From positions 930,001 through 994,000 of the forward strand of contig JAVLRN010000005.1 in the NCBI GenBank assembly GCA_032821775.1: a stretch of 64,000 nt of DNA. Direction: 5' to 3'. A model generated the notes under the pieces. It was not told where the DNA came from. It did not search any database and was given only the letters and a program-made list of their open reading frames with translations. The position numbers and the translations under genes are program-made. Positions 12,072 through 22,519 of this stretch are shown here, in pieces. The DNA comes from Sanguinoderma infundibulare. Its lineage: Eukaryota > Basidiomycota > Agaricomycetes > Polyporales > Polyporaceae. Position 1 is the first letter of the stretch. Each line of letters begins with the position of its first letter.

Positions 12072-14733
12072 ATGGCCGCCATTCTTACGCCCACGAACCT
12101 CACCGTCCTCGACCACTCCACCCTCAAGCATCCCCCGGCTACCGTCGAGCCCACATGTCCGCTACCTCCCTTGCCCACCTCCCTTGCATGGTGTGCAGAG
12201 AACAATTCTGTATATCTCTCCTCAGCAACTAGCGGTATCCTCCAGTACGATCTAGCCACCGGTTCTCTGCAAGACGTTTCCGTGCACGACCAAGCCTCCG
12301 CTCCAGTCGTCTCGCTGCTCACCAAAGATCGCGGCAGCACCCTCATATACGCTAGGGGACAGCAAGTAATTGTCATGTCCTCTCAAACAGGCAGGATTGC
12401 ACATACTTTCGACTCCCACAAAGCCACAATCACATCCCTCTCGCTTTCTAACGACTCTACTCTCCTTGCGTCTACCTCTGCTCGTGCCATACATGTCCAT
12501 AATCTCACTCTCGCCTCACACACTGTACTCAGAGGCATCCCCGCTGGAAGCGGAACCGTAACTACCTGTGTCTTCCATCCTCACTCACGCACTCGACTGC
12601 TAGTCGGTCTTGGAGCCCAGCTCCTCGTATACGACACTACTCGCCCATCCGGTCCGATAAAGATCGTCCCAATAGACAAGGACAAGACCGTGGGGGCCAT
12701 TGCATCCATCTCCTGCAGCCCGTTCAGCAAGACCCTCGTAGCAGTCGCCTGCAGTGGCGGCACAGTTGCCCTGATAGACTTGGAGAAGGAGAGAGGGTGC
12801 GTCTCTTGCCGTTACATTTTTTTGCATCTTCTAATCGAGCCCACTTCACCAGCCTATTCCGGTCTGTCCTCATACCTGCTCCTCTGACATGTCTCTCGTT
12901 TTCTGCCGAGGGTGCTGCCCTCTACGCTGGCACCGAGAACGGCAAGTTTATGCTCCTCGACCTTCGTGTTTTGGACAAGCCACCGAAAACGATCCGCGTC
13001 AGCGACAATGGCGATCAGGTTATAGCGATCTCGGTTCAGGTACGTCCTCCATGACAGCACTGGTCTCCTACCATCGTCCTGACCTTTCCACTGCAGACAA
13101 AGCTAAAGCCTGGAGAGGCTCCGACTGCGAAGCCTGCACCAGCGACAGCCGCCGCGAAGCCCCTCGTACAACGCGACACCAACAAGACCGCGCCGCCTGC
13201 TCGTCGTACTGCTCTCTCTGCAGCCGACGCTGTGAAGAAGGCAGCTGAAGACAAAGCTGTGACGAAGAAACCTAATGTTCCCACCACGACCACTCCTGCC
13301 AGGCGAACCGCAGTTAGGACCGCGTCTAACCCTGTCAACGGCTCTGCTGCTCCAAGACACACGGCGGCTGGCGCGCGACGCTTGAACGCGGCCGCTCTGA
13401 AATCCCCAGTTGCAGCAAGGATCGACACACAGAAGAGAGCCTTCTCTCCGCCCAGATCACCAATGACCTTGTCCAACAAGCAGGATGAAGATGGCGAGCC
13501 GAGTGACTTGTCTGGTGCGCACTGCTGCCCCGCCGCTCATTCTCGGTGAATACTGATGATCATTTCGCAGTCCGCGTTGAGAACCTTCTGGCGCTACCCC
13601 GGGCGAAAGTGCCTCTCGCTTCAGTCGCAGCTGCGGTCGCGGACGACGACGGCCCAGTCACCGCCGTCCCAGCAAGACCGCCCTCCGCCCTCTCTCACGC
13701 ATCCTCCCGCACGCGCATCAGCGACGTGGAGCACCCTCGCAGTCACACCCGGACCGAGTCCGCACCCCGCGCACCAACTTCCTTAGCTGCTGCGGCAGCA
13801 GCGGAACCGCAGTCGGCTTCCGCGGCACTTCCCCGCGCGCGCTCGTCGTCCTCTTCCGCGAGCATCGCGAGCCGTACTAGCAAGGCACCCGCAGCGTCTA
13901 CCCGACGCGTCGTTTCCCAGTCAAGCTCCGGTTCGCGGACATCTGTCTCCGCTACAAGTGCTACCGGCGCGCAGCAGACGAAGAGGCGAGTGTCGGCCTC
14001 GTCTATCGCGTCGCGCCTCTCGGGCACCCCGAGCCCCGACTTGCCCGAGATGGAGTACGACGGCGGGCCGGTAACGCCCATCCCTGCATACAAGATGAAG
14101 GGCAAGGGCAAGGAGCGGCCTGCGCTGGGCGCTTTGGGAAGCCCGGAGATCGAGGAATGGGTCAAGGCGGGCGACGGGAAGGACGCGGCCAGTGAGAAGG
14201 ACGGGAAGCGCGTGGGCTTCGCGGGCGATAGCGATAGCGAGAGCGAGGGTGAGGCGAAGCTTGGCCGTGCCCGTTCAGACGACTCGGACTCTGACGAGGA
14301 GGCGGATGCGCGCGCACGAGCGCCGACGGGCGCGAACTTCAATGTCCGGCGGCAGCACGCCGAGCTCGCGATGCAGGTTTCACCGCGACGCTCGTTCGCC
14401 GGGCCCTCGCCATCCGCCGCACGGACAGGCCCAGGGAGGTGGGCGCCGGTCAGCGTGCCGTCGCCGTTGCGGAACCCCGCGGCACCGCCGTCGCCACAGG
14501 CGCGGGCGGCGCAGGACATGCTGCAGGCGCTGCTGCGGGACGCGCTGCACGACTTTCGGCAGGAGACGAAGGCGGAGATCGTCGGGCTGCACCTGGACAT
14601 GATCCGGATGGGGGGCGGATGGCGGAGGGAGATGCGGGAGGCTATGGGGGAGTTTGCGGAGGAGATGCGGGCGCTGAGGGAGGAGAACCGGGCGTTGAGA
14701 GAGGAGAATGAGAGGCTGCGGAGGGGGTATTGA
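12072..14733 (+). CDS. NEDD1: NEDD1-like WD40 protein (gamma-tubulin complex targeting)
   Basis: NEDD1 (GCP-WD) recruits the gamma-tubulin ring complex to microtubule-organising sites in animals and plants. Exons 12072-12796, 12853-13039, 13097-13514 and 13571-14733 give 830 residues. Residues of about 20-310 show WD40-type repeats (SLSNDSTLLASTS, VFHPHSRTRLLVGLG, CSPFSKTLVAVACSGG, SFSAEGAALYAGTENG). A long Ser/Ala/Pro-rich basic linker follows. The last 75 residues (756-830) carry the feature that points to NEDD1: a helix LRDALHDFRQETKAEIVGLH then LDMIRM, ending in a heptad-like coil of EENRALREENERLRR. Other WD40 proteins with a coiled-coil end are possible, but helix, order and spacing match the gamma-tubulin-binding end of NEDD1. 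Codon use becomes GC-rich in the linker. Confidence 0.75.
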
Positions 14734-15208
14734 GCGGTGAACGAGCTCAAGGTTGCGGGGGAGTGGCGGGCGAGGTTTGCGTTCGGTGTGCGATATCTGC
14801 GATTTGACTTACCGTTGGGAATAGGTTATGGATTGTGTACTAAATGCTTGCGCTCGACGACCCAATGACGATTCTTGATGAAGATTGTACATCCATTGGA
14901 GCAGTGTGTCGCCCAGAGCGATCGTACGAAATACAAATGAATGCTAAGTTTGGCGGAAAAGAGCGAATGGCGAAGGGCATAAAGATACAACGAAAGTCTG
15001 TTGAAGGGAATCGATGGAAGTTGGAAAGCAATGTCAAAAGTGGAAGCCCGAATATCCGCGTATTGTCAATTTGCCCACAGTACCCGAAACCAAGCTGGGG
15101 AGGTGGGGACCTTGACACCGTCCTGGAAAACACGAAGACTTCCTCAGGTCAGCGCAGCATCGTCCGATGGTCGGGCGAGACGACATACCGAAAGCCCACG
15201 TCCAATAA
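14734..15208. other. Intergenic between convergent genes
   Basis: No gene seen. The stretch holds the 3' ends of the NEDD1-like gene and of the small gene on the other strand. Confidence 0.5.
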
Positions 15209-15945
15209 TCAGGGACTTGGCGTAGGTGTGTGCACCTCCCCCACCTCGTTGTCCCAATCATCGATCACAAGCGCAGTACTCCCAATGCTGTCCACGAAGA
15301 TGCCGTAGAAGCCCACCGTCATTCCCCGCTCCACAAGCTGCTCGTGCAACCGCGCGTCCTCGCGGAGGTCCTCGCCGCCCTCCTCGTCCACCGCGATCTT
15401 GACGAGCACGTTTCGGGGGGTCGCGAAGTGGACGGAATGCGTCTCGGGCGCCATGACGCCGCCCCAGACGATGTACGTGCCCTCGCGGCGGATGGGGGCG
15501 GTGATGAGGATGCCGACGTCGATGGAGACGGTGCGGGAGACGGCAGTGAAGGAGGGCACGGAGCATATCGTCGAGGAGCGCGACAGGACGGACGAAGAGC
15601 GTGCCAGGCCGCGGGGCAGGGGCATGTTCGCGGCGGGTCCCTCGTAGCGACGGCGGGTGGGCGGGAGCTTGAGCCTGCGGAAGCGCGAAAAGCGGGTGGA
15701 ATTGAGGCGGCCCCATTTGAACGCGAGGTGCAGCTCTCGAGGCTTAACCTGCGCAGAAGGGCGGACGGTGGTCAGCGAGCGAAGGGGGACGTTAAAGAGG
15801 ATAGGGGACTTACGATGATTTCTGGCCCGGATGAAAGCTGCTGGGCGAGGCTTAAAGAGGTTAAAGGCTCATCATCCTGGATTGAAAAGTCCAGTCCGGG
15901 AACGTGAATATTACGGGGGCGGGGTGCGTGTACGATCAGGGACAT
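15209..15945 (-). CDS. Hypothetical protein, 223 aa
   Basis: Two exons (15945-15814 and 15748-15209) joined by a good GTAAGT donor and a GCGCAG acceptor give 223 residues. I do not recognise the family. The N-terminal 45 residues look disordered. A basic segment around residues 60-85 contains KLPPTRRRYEGPA. The C-terminal half is rich in beta-type hydrophobic stretches (VSIDVGILITAPIRREGTYI, VWGGVMAPET, VLVKIAVDEEGG, GFYGIFVDSIGSTALVIDDW) and ends in an acidic tail. No signal peptide or membrane span is seen. Clean splicing and frame support a real gene; function is unknown. Confidence 0.65.
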
Positions 15946-16479
15946 CTAGGCAGCTAGCAGGAAAGTGGACGCTCAAAAGGAAAAAGACGGGGGGAGAAGA
16001 GGGGGGAAGTAATTACCTCGGAACAGGGGCCGCGGCGGTCCAATATATACCATACTTGCGCTTCCGAGCGAAACACTGCCAGGGAGCGCAGCACAGGTCG
16101 GCACGCAGTCTGCATTGGGGCTGAGACTGGAGAATACGAGCGCAGTGGCTCTCTGATCACAGCCGGCTTACCTGCAAAGTTGAAGCTGCGGTGATCTTAG
16201 CCCTGCGGCGCCTACCAAGCCGTGTCTCGCACTGCCAGATCGGGTCTGATGGTCACAGCGTTACGTAACGCGACATGAACTGTCGCGCTTGCGGCTTGGA
16301 CCGCGTTTCTCGGACACGTGCGGAGACGACGTTGAGCTCGACGGTGCGGTGCCCACGTCGCATGTGCCGCATCTTGCTATCTCTTGTCTTCTGTAGTACT
16401 CCTCTGCCTTATTGTTCTCTTTCGCAACTCTCTCCACTGATTATACGCGAGGAAACACGTCCTCCACCGACGGACGAAG
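15946..16479. other. Divergent intergenic region before FAN1
   Basis: Contains the promoters of the small minus-strand gene and FAN1. No further gene seen. FAN1 could begin further upstream if a short 5' exon was missed. Confidence 0.4.
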
Positions 16480-19400
16480 ATGGTTCTCGGGTCGCCGTCT
16501 CCCTCCACCGCCGCGAAACTTGTTTTCTGGACAGAGACAGACCCACATCCTTCTGACAGCGGCCCAAGAGGCGGAGATGCTGGAGCCACGGAATTGGACG
16601 ATCGCGGGACGAGTGGGGAGTCCATGTATGTTACGCTCTTCGTAGGTGCGTGCTGCAGCACTACTTCACGCGTCGCGCCATAACTCAGACGCGTCCTACA
16701 CGAAGACATGTTGAAGGAGATCCTTACGAGCGAAGCCCACCTGTGGTTGCAGGAAGAATTGGACTGCTTCATGGCTTGGCACAAGCTTCCTTGTATGCGT
16801 ATCCTTATGTTCCCCCGAAATCCACGGACTTAGCTCGCATCTCTCCAGACAACGAGAAGTATCTCTTCTGTCGTCTCTGTCTGCGCAAGACGGACAAATG
16901 GCACAGGTATTGTTCCCTCAAATATGAGCAAGAGCTCGGCGCGGATGGCATTCTCGCCGCTATGAAGTCCCTTTGCAAGGCCAACAAGGATAAGGACCAG
17001 GTAGACGTGAAGCCCAAGCTCGAGGATCTCAACACCAGCATCCCTGACATCGACCCCGAATTTAAGCTCAAAGTTGAGGAAGAGGACGTCAAGCCCAAAC
17101 TCGAGCCCACTGATCCTTCCATCCCTGCCGACGCCTCAACGCGGCCGAGAGGATCGAAGCAGCCTGCCCCCGAATTCATCGACTTGACGATGGATGAAGC
17201 CGACGATGTACCTCAAGCCAGTCCATCTTCCAGCCCTGCTGTCGAGCCCCTGTCATCGTCTGCCCCCTCGTCTCATAGTTCTACCCAGGGCGCTGACTAC
17301 ACCGCGTTCGCGGTCGACGAGGAGCAAGCGGACATCTTCGAACTACTCGATTGCTTAACGACGCCGGAGCTAGATGACTTGGCCAAGCAGCTCAAGTTGA
17401 AACCAAAAGGCTGCAAGAAGGCAAGTACAACCTGATACTCAACGTGACAGAAGCCCTTTTACGCTCCGTCTCCTCGTTCCTAGCGTGACAACCTCATCGA
17501 CGCCATCCTCGATGGGTCAGCTAAACAAACTACCCTCCCTTTCCATAAGTCCAAGAAAGGCAAGGAACCAATGGTACAGACAAAGCTTCCGTTTGGTGCC
17601 AAAAAGACGTCAAAGTCGCTGGCTCAATCTATTCTGCCTTTCAAACCCACACCCGAATCCCAGCGGACTCAGCGGGAGCGAGTGCGCGCCATTGTCACGC
17701 AGAAGCTTAGTGCGTAGACCTGTCCCCAAGTGATCCTCGGGTTACTTAACGATCTCTCCTCCAGCGAAGTGCATCCGTCTGAACCCTGACGTTGTCGCGC
17801 TCTTCCGCCGCGCAAACCTCGTCTATTTCCGCAGCACCCAGTATACGCTAGAGCTACTCACACCGGCGCTCCTTGCTCGCGCGAAGAGACGCGAGTACGC
17901 CGTATACAAGTCCGCGCGCACGTCCGCTATCTGGCCGACGCGGGAGGATCTCCTCGCGTACGAGGACGCACTCGCGGTCGAAGCTCAGGTGGACGCGCTT
18001 CTCGACAGTACCGGTCTCGGTCGTGCTGGACCGAATGGAGGGAGGGACCGCTTGACAGCCAGTCGAACACCCGTCCCGGTTGCCACTAACCGTTTCATGA
18101 CCCCTGTCACACCTGGGCGAGCATCCAGCGTCTCGGATTCACCTGTCGTCGTGAAGTCCGAGTCCGCAGGCGAAGAGGAGAGGGAGCGGGTGCGCAACGC
18201 ACGCGAGGTCAAGAAACTCATGGAGACGGTGTACCCGAATTGGATCGATCTCGTGCAAACGAAAGGCGAGGAGAATCCGCGACGGAAGGGATTGGAGCGG
18301 TTCGATTGCGGTATGCATCTTGCCTGCTCGGCGGCGGAAGAAGGTCCCTGACAGCATGGCACAGGTCACATCCTCACAAGGGTCGTCTGCAAGGGCGCGG
18401 CTGCTTTGAGCATCTTGAAGGAGTACGAGGAGGAGCTTAACGTTCTCGAAACGCTTCTCGCCCAGCGCCGGTGGAGGCGGGGAAGACGTGGCCGATGGTA
18501 CGACCGGCGCGCGCTGGTGCTCATGACTCACCTCAAGGACGAAGATGGCCGCTATGAGCAAGCAATGGAGGTTGTCATCGCTGGGTTGAAAGATCCGGAT
18601 ACCCACATTGGTGAGCTTCATGCCGTGTTCACCCTTCTTCGACCCAGACGATGACCGGACGCTGACCTTCCTTCCGGCTTGAAGTCTTCCGCCCAATGCT
18701 CGAAAGGCGGCTGACACGACTCGAGAAGAAACTCAAGGTTCCGCCTGAAGAGTGCCATGTATGCGAGGCAGGCCTAAAGGCCGCCACAGATGTTTACGTC
18801 GAAGGCACGCGGATCCATAAGCGCGCAGGTAGCATAGTCCTCGATACCGCTGGTCGAGTCGTCGGCAATGGCCCCACGAACACGCAGATTCTGTCGTGGA
18901 GCAATCGTCGAGAGCCCCCTCCTAAGAAGCCCAAAGAAGATGTGAGTTTAGCCCAACACTACTGGCTCACAGACGTTCATGGCCCAGCACGATAGAAGCC
19001 TGAGAATGGCGGGAAATCGATCTGGAAAGGGAGAGACGACGAAGTCGTCAATGTGGAAATCTTCGCGCTACAGCACTACGAAGACCAGGGCTGTAAAGGG
19101 CATGTAGCTTTCACTCTGTCCATCTTGTTCTTCATACCAACATTGCTCCCTTCATTCTAGGTTTCATTGCGAAGGCCGGATCGTCACCACCCTCTTCGGG
19201 TTGCTCTTCTGGGATATCATCTTTGCGCCGATTCCTGGCGCTTTCGAAATGCAATATCAGTCCGCCCCCTGGGACCTCGCCGAAGACACGTTCTACTATT
19301 CACGGCAGGAGCTTATCGAGGCCCGACTCGAAGAGATCCGCGACGGCGATGCGGCGGATATCCTCGAACGCACGTATGACGCGCACAAGAACGTCATGTG

Positions 19401-20162
19401 CGTCGGCGTGCGCTGGGACTTGTTCCCAAGGGAGGATTTGCTCAGCATCGTTCGGGTTAGTGCAGCTCGTGCGTGACGAGATGGACGCTGATGAGTCTGG
19501 CGTGCAGTGTATGGACGCAAACGTGCTGGTTGCGATATGCCGATTGATGTGCGAAGACTATGGGGCTCGGGCGGCGGGCGTTCCGGACTTGATCGTGTGG
19601 AACGAGGACGAGGGCTATGCCAAGTTCGTCGAGGTCAAGGGCCCCGGCGATACGTTACAGGAGAACCAAAAGGTGTGCCCGCCTCATTGCTCCTTTCAAG
19701 TACGCGGAACTGACAACGGCGAGAAAGGTGTGGATCGACGTGCTGCTGCAGGCAGGGTTGCCCGTGGAGGTGTGCCACGTTTACGAGCAAGGTGACGAGC
19801 CCAAGCGCAAGAAGGGCAAAACGCCCAAGAAGGAGAAGAAGTCTGGGCAGAAGCGCAAGCGGGACGAGTGGCTCGTAGAGTCCGAGGACGAGGAGATCGA
19901 CTACTCGCAACTGGACAGGCATACCGAAGATGAGGAAGAGGAGGCAGTTGCCCCGTCGCCCAAGAAGCGGAGGACTCGTGCGAATGCGGGCCAACCCGCA
20001 CCCGAGTCGCCAGTCGCGAGGAAGGTGGCGCGAATCAACAGCCAGGTCGAGGTGGTCATCACGAGCACCCCATCGGCCTCAAGACACCCGAGCTCGTCGC
20101 CATCTCAGTCGAAGGCAGCGCCATCCAAGAGTCAAGGTTCGTCGGCAAAGGGCACGAAGTAG
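16480..20162 (+). CDS. FAN1: Fanconi-associated nuclease 1 (FAN1), VRR-NUC
   Basis: Structure-specific 5' flap endonuclease and 5'-3' exonuclease for interstrand crosslink repair. Eleven exons: 16480-16645, 16706-16792, 16834-17420, 17484-17709, 17765-18310, 18365-18610, 18685-18941, 18996-19099, 19161-19455, 19508-19672, 19728-20162. They give 1037 residues, close to human FAN1. An early SMYVTLF-DMLKEIL and YLFCRLCLRKTDKWHR match the FAN1 N-terminal core. A SAP-like helix pair (TTPELDDLAKQLKLKPKG) crosses the intron at 17421. The nuclease is complete: PD at 864-865, then E880-V-K882 in FVEVKGPGD. The C-terminal tail is Lys- and Ser-rich. Three QxxLPF motifs sit at residues 295-333. Introns at 17421-17483 and 19100-19160 must use GC donors. 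The animal UBZ finger is not visible. The first ATG is uncertain. Confidence 0.92.
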
Positions 20163-20307
20163 CGTGGAAGACGCACGGACGCCGTCGCAGCCGCTAAGTT
20201 ATTTACTACATTATTGGGGCGGGTCTTTTCTGTATGCTGTTCGTAGTGGTTTGCGTGATCTATTGGCAGTTCGAAGAGCTCCTTACTAAGTATGTCGGAA
20301 GCAAGAG

Positions 20308-20430
20308 CCGCGCATTTTAGTTTCCCAGCTCGTTTGCCGTCCGAGCCGAGCCTCGGACGGCAAGCGGGCTGGTACTTATCCCGAGGACCACGGAAAGGTA
20401 TGCGCCAGGACCGGAGCCCCTCCCTCGGGA
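20308..20430 (+). repeat. Dispersed hairpin element, copy A (5' part)
   Basis: Begins with CCGCGCATTTTAGTTTCC, then a hairpin (arms 20325-20345 and 20352-20372; 19 Watson-Crick and 2 G-U pairs of 21), then GTACTTATCCCGAGGACC and GGTATGCGCCAGGACC, ending in TCCCTCGGGA, which can pair with the CCCGAGG upstream. Downstream sequence differs from copies B and C. Confidence 0.8.
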
Positions 20431-20447
20431 AACCAGAAAGAGAACAA

Positions 20448-20468
20448 CGAAGACCGAAGACCGAAGAC
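20448..20468 (+). repeat. (CGAAGAC)3 microsatellite
   Basis: Three perfect 7-bp units directly after element copy A. Confidence 0.8.
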
Positions 20469-21265
20469 CGAGACTAGAATGAGACGAAGACGCAGAGCCA
20501 CCAGAGCTCGACCAGGCGAACACGGGGGACAGAAAGGCGGAGCCCAGGAAAACCAGCCTGAGAACCAAGAAGAGACAGCAAGGCGGAAAGACACCGCACC
20601 TGAGCCCAAAGCGACGCCAGAAACGAGCCCAAAACCAAGACCCAGACGGCCCAGACAAGTCTTACGCCGCCGCCATCCACCCAACCTCCGGAAGCGGAGA
20701 TGACTGAAGAAGAGTGAGAGACAAGAAAAAGGCACAATTACCGATGCGAAGACCAGAGAGCGAGGTCGGCAAAGCAGGACAAGAGCTTGAGCAGGGAGGC
20801 AACATCATCGACACTGGGCGTAAAAATGGGGGGGGGGACGAAGCAGGGAGAGAAAGTGAGAGACGGATGGCGATCAGCGGTACGCTCCGGTGGTTCATAT
20901 ACTGACGAGCCAGTGGTGGCTGACGGCTGACTGTCCTGTATCTAGCCTTCACGGCTCGCGAGCCGAATAGGCGTGTTCGGATTCCGGCTCAGGCGTTCGA
21001 CTCCCAGCCTCCTCGGATGCCATTGAGCCAGGCCGAGGTTGGTGTCAGCCCCACCTTCATGAACGTCCTGGTAGCCACATCGTCAACCACGCCACCTGAG
21101 GCAGGGGCGAATTGGCTTGAGCACAGCCTGGAGGGTATCGGTGACGCATTGAGGCTCCCTGGAGTCTATGTGCACATCCATGGATTGCTTCGTTCAACAC
21201 GAAGAAGTACGGTATAGTACATATTTCATCAGATTCGAAGAGAAGTCGAGATCGAAAAGACGAGA

Positions 21266-21673
21266 CCGCGCATTTTGGTTTCCCGGTCCCGTTCGCTGTC
21301 CCAAGCCGTCGCTTGAGGCAGCGAGCGAGACGGTACTCATCCCGAGGACCACGAAAAGGTATGCGCCAGGACCGAAGTCCCTCCCTCGGGGAACATCACT
21401 ACCAAGAGCTACATGATTTCCTACGCCACACCGCCCACAACCGGAAGAAAGTACGCACCTTGGAACCGAACCCACAACCAAAAGAAACGCACGCACCTTG
21501 CAGCCGAAACCCCACAACCAGAAGAAACGCACGCACCTTGAAGCCGAAACCCACAACCGAAGAGAAAGCACGCACCTTGAAGAGAAGACGAGACGAAGCG
21601 CTGCCCCTCGCGTTGGCTGGTTTATATGCTCCCCACCATTGTCGATCGGCCCAAGTCAGCCCAAGGTCAACCT
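21266..21673 (+). repeat. Dispersed hairpin element, copy B
   Basis: Same start motif (CCGCGCATTTTGGTTTCCC) and the same order as copy C. Its hairpin arms differ strongly from those of C but still pair in 20 of 23 positions. From 21341 to 21660 it matches copy C at 29561-29880 without gaps, with only 4 differences in 320 bp. No open frame of note. Confidence 0.85.
21431..21590 (+). repeat. 38-40 bp tandem array in copy B
   Basis: Three full units start at 21457, 21495 and 21535, each beginning ACCTTG and containing CCGAA..CCACAACC..AAGAAACGCACGC, with partial units on both sides. The same array lies at 29651-29810 in copy C. Confidence 0.85.
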
Positions 21674-21874
21674 CTTCGGGACGCCTCTGCGGCAGTTCGG
21701 CAGGTCAGCCAACCCAACCTGAGGTCCGTGACTCCCAGCCGCATCCAGTCTTTCATGGCAAGGCTGACCACCTCGGCGGCGTGGGTAAACCTTTCGAGTA
21801 GGTCTCCTCCGAACATTTCAAGACAAGGCCAGCCAGTCTCAGTACAAGTCGTTGCTTACCTAGGGAGATGAGCA

Positions 21875-21903
21875 GGTATGCGCCAACACCGGAGCTCCCT
21901 CGG
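21875..21903 (+). repeat. Element fragment D
   Basis: Short match to the element core: GGTATGCGCCAACACCGGAG then CTCCCTCGG. No hairpin remains next to it. Confidence 0.5.
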
Positions 21904-22519
21904 AAAGGTAAAAAATAGGTCTTGAAAGTTGGGACGTGCCTTGGACACAGTAACCAGGAGAACCGTACGTTGTAGCCGAAGCGTTGTAGCCGAAACCGTA
22001 GTACCTTAGGCATAAGCTTGAGAGCGGCCGGCGACCAAATAAATGGAATCGGAAACCCAACCACTTTGATAACAGGACCGAAGTAAGAAACCTACAAAGC
22101 CTTGAAGCTTAAACGGAACTTGGACGGAAAGATTCAGAAAACGCAAGGGTTGGGAACGACGTAGAGAGGTAGAAGAAACTGTGTAGTCTCTTGTCTACGA
22201 ACCTACAGGCGGAGAATTCCTGACCTTTTCTGTCAATCTTGGCTGTCGGGCAGGCGGGACTGACTGATTGGCTTTCGCAGAGATGAGATGGGCAAATGGA
22301 CAAGAGTCGTGATGACGCGGTGATGGGAGACGCCTGCGTGACCGTGTTCGGGGAGACGGTCGCTCGGATGTCGGACTCGGACTCGGAGACGCTGCGGCCT
22401 TGTCCCCGCAACGACCGCTGCCCTGGCCAACGGCCTTGCCTCCATAAAGGCCGCTTCCACTCTGCACCGCCTACATCTCACACGCAAGCCCTGCCCTACT
22501 CACCCACTTTTCTCAGACT

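Larger units (their letters stand above)
20163..22519. other. Gene-free repeat-bearing region
   Basis: Between FAN1 and the F-box gene I find no convincing gene. It contains element copies A, B and a fragment D (listed separately), a short GAAGACC array, a G10 run near 20827-20836, and A/C-rich purine-biased sequence. The overall look is of decayed non-autonomous mobile elements. Confidence 0.6.

Noticed and set aside
11316..12232. Two overlapping plus-strand frames upstream of the NEDD1-like gene
   Set aside because: Basic, low-information peptides starting at non-ATG codons, overlapping the real start of the NEDD1-like gene.
13743..14750. Minus-strand open frame of 335 codons
   Set aside because: Antisense to the linker and coil of the NEDD1-like gene; Ser/Arg-rich shadow.
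16480..20162. FAN1 as a broken pseudogene
   Set aside because: The apparent frame breaks at 17421 and 19100 are removed cleanly by GC-AG introns, and all catalytic residues are present.
21431..21590. CRISPR-like array
   Set aside because: Units of 38-40 bp are contiguous, without spacers, in a eukaryotic genome; this is a tandem repeat.
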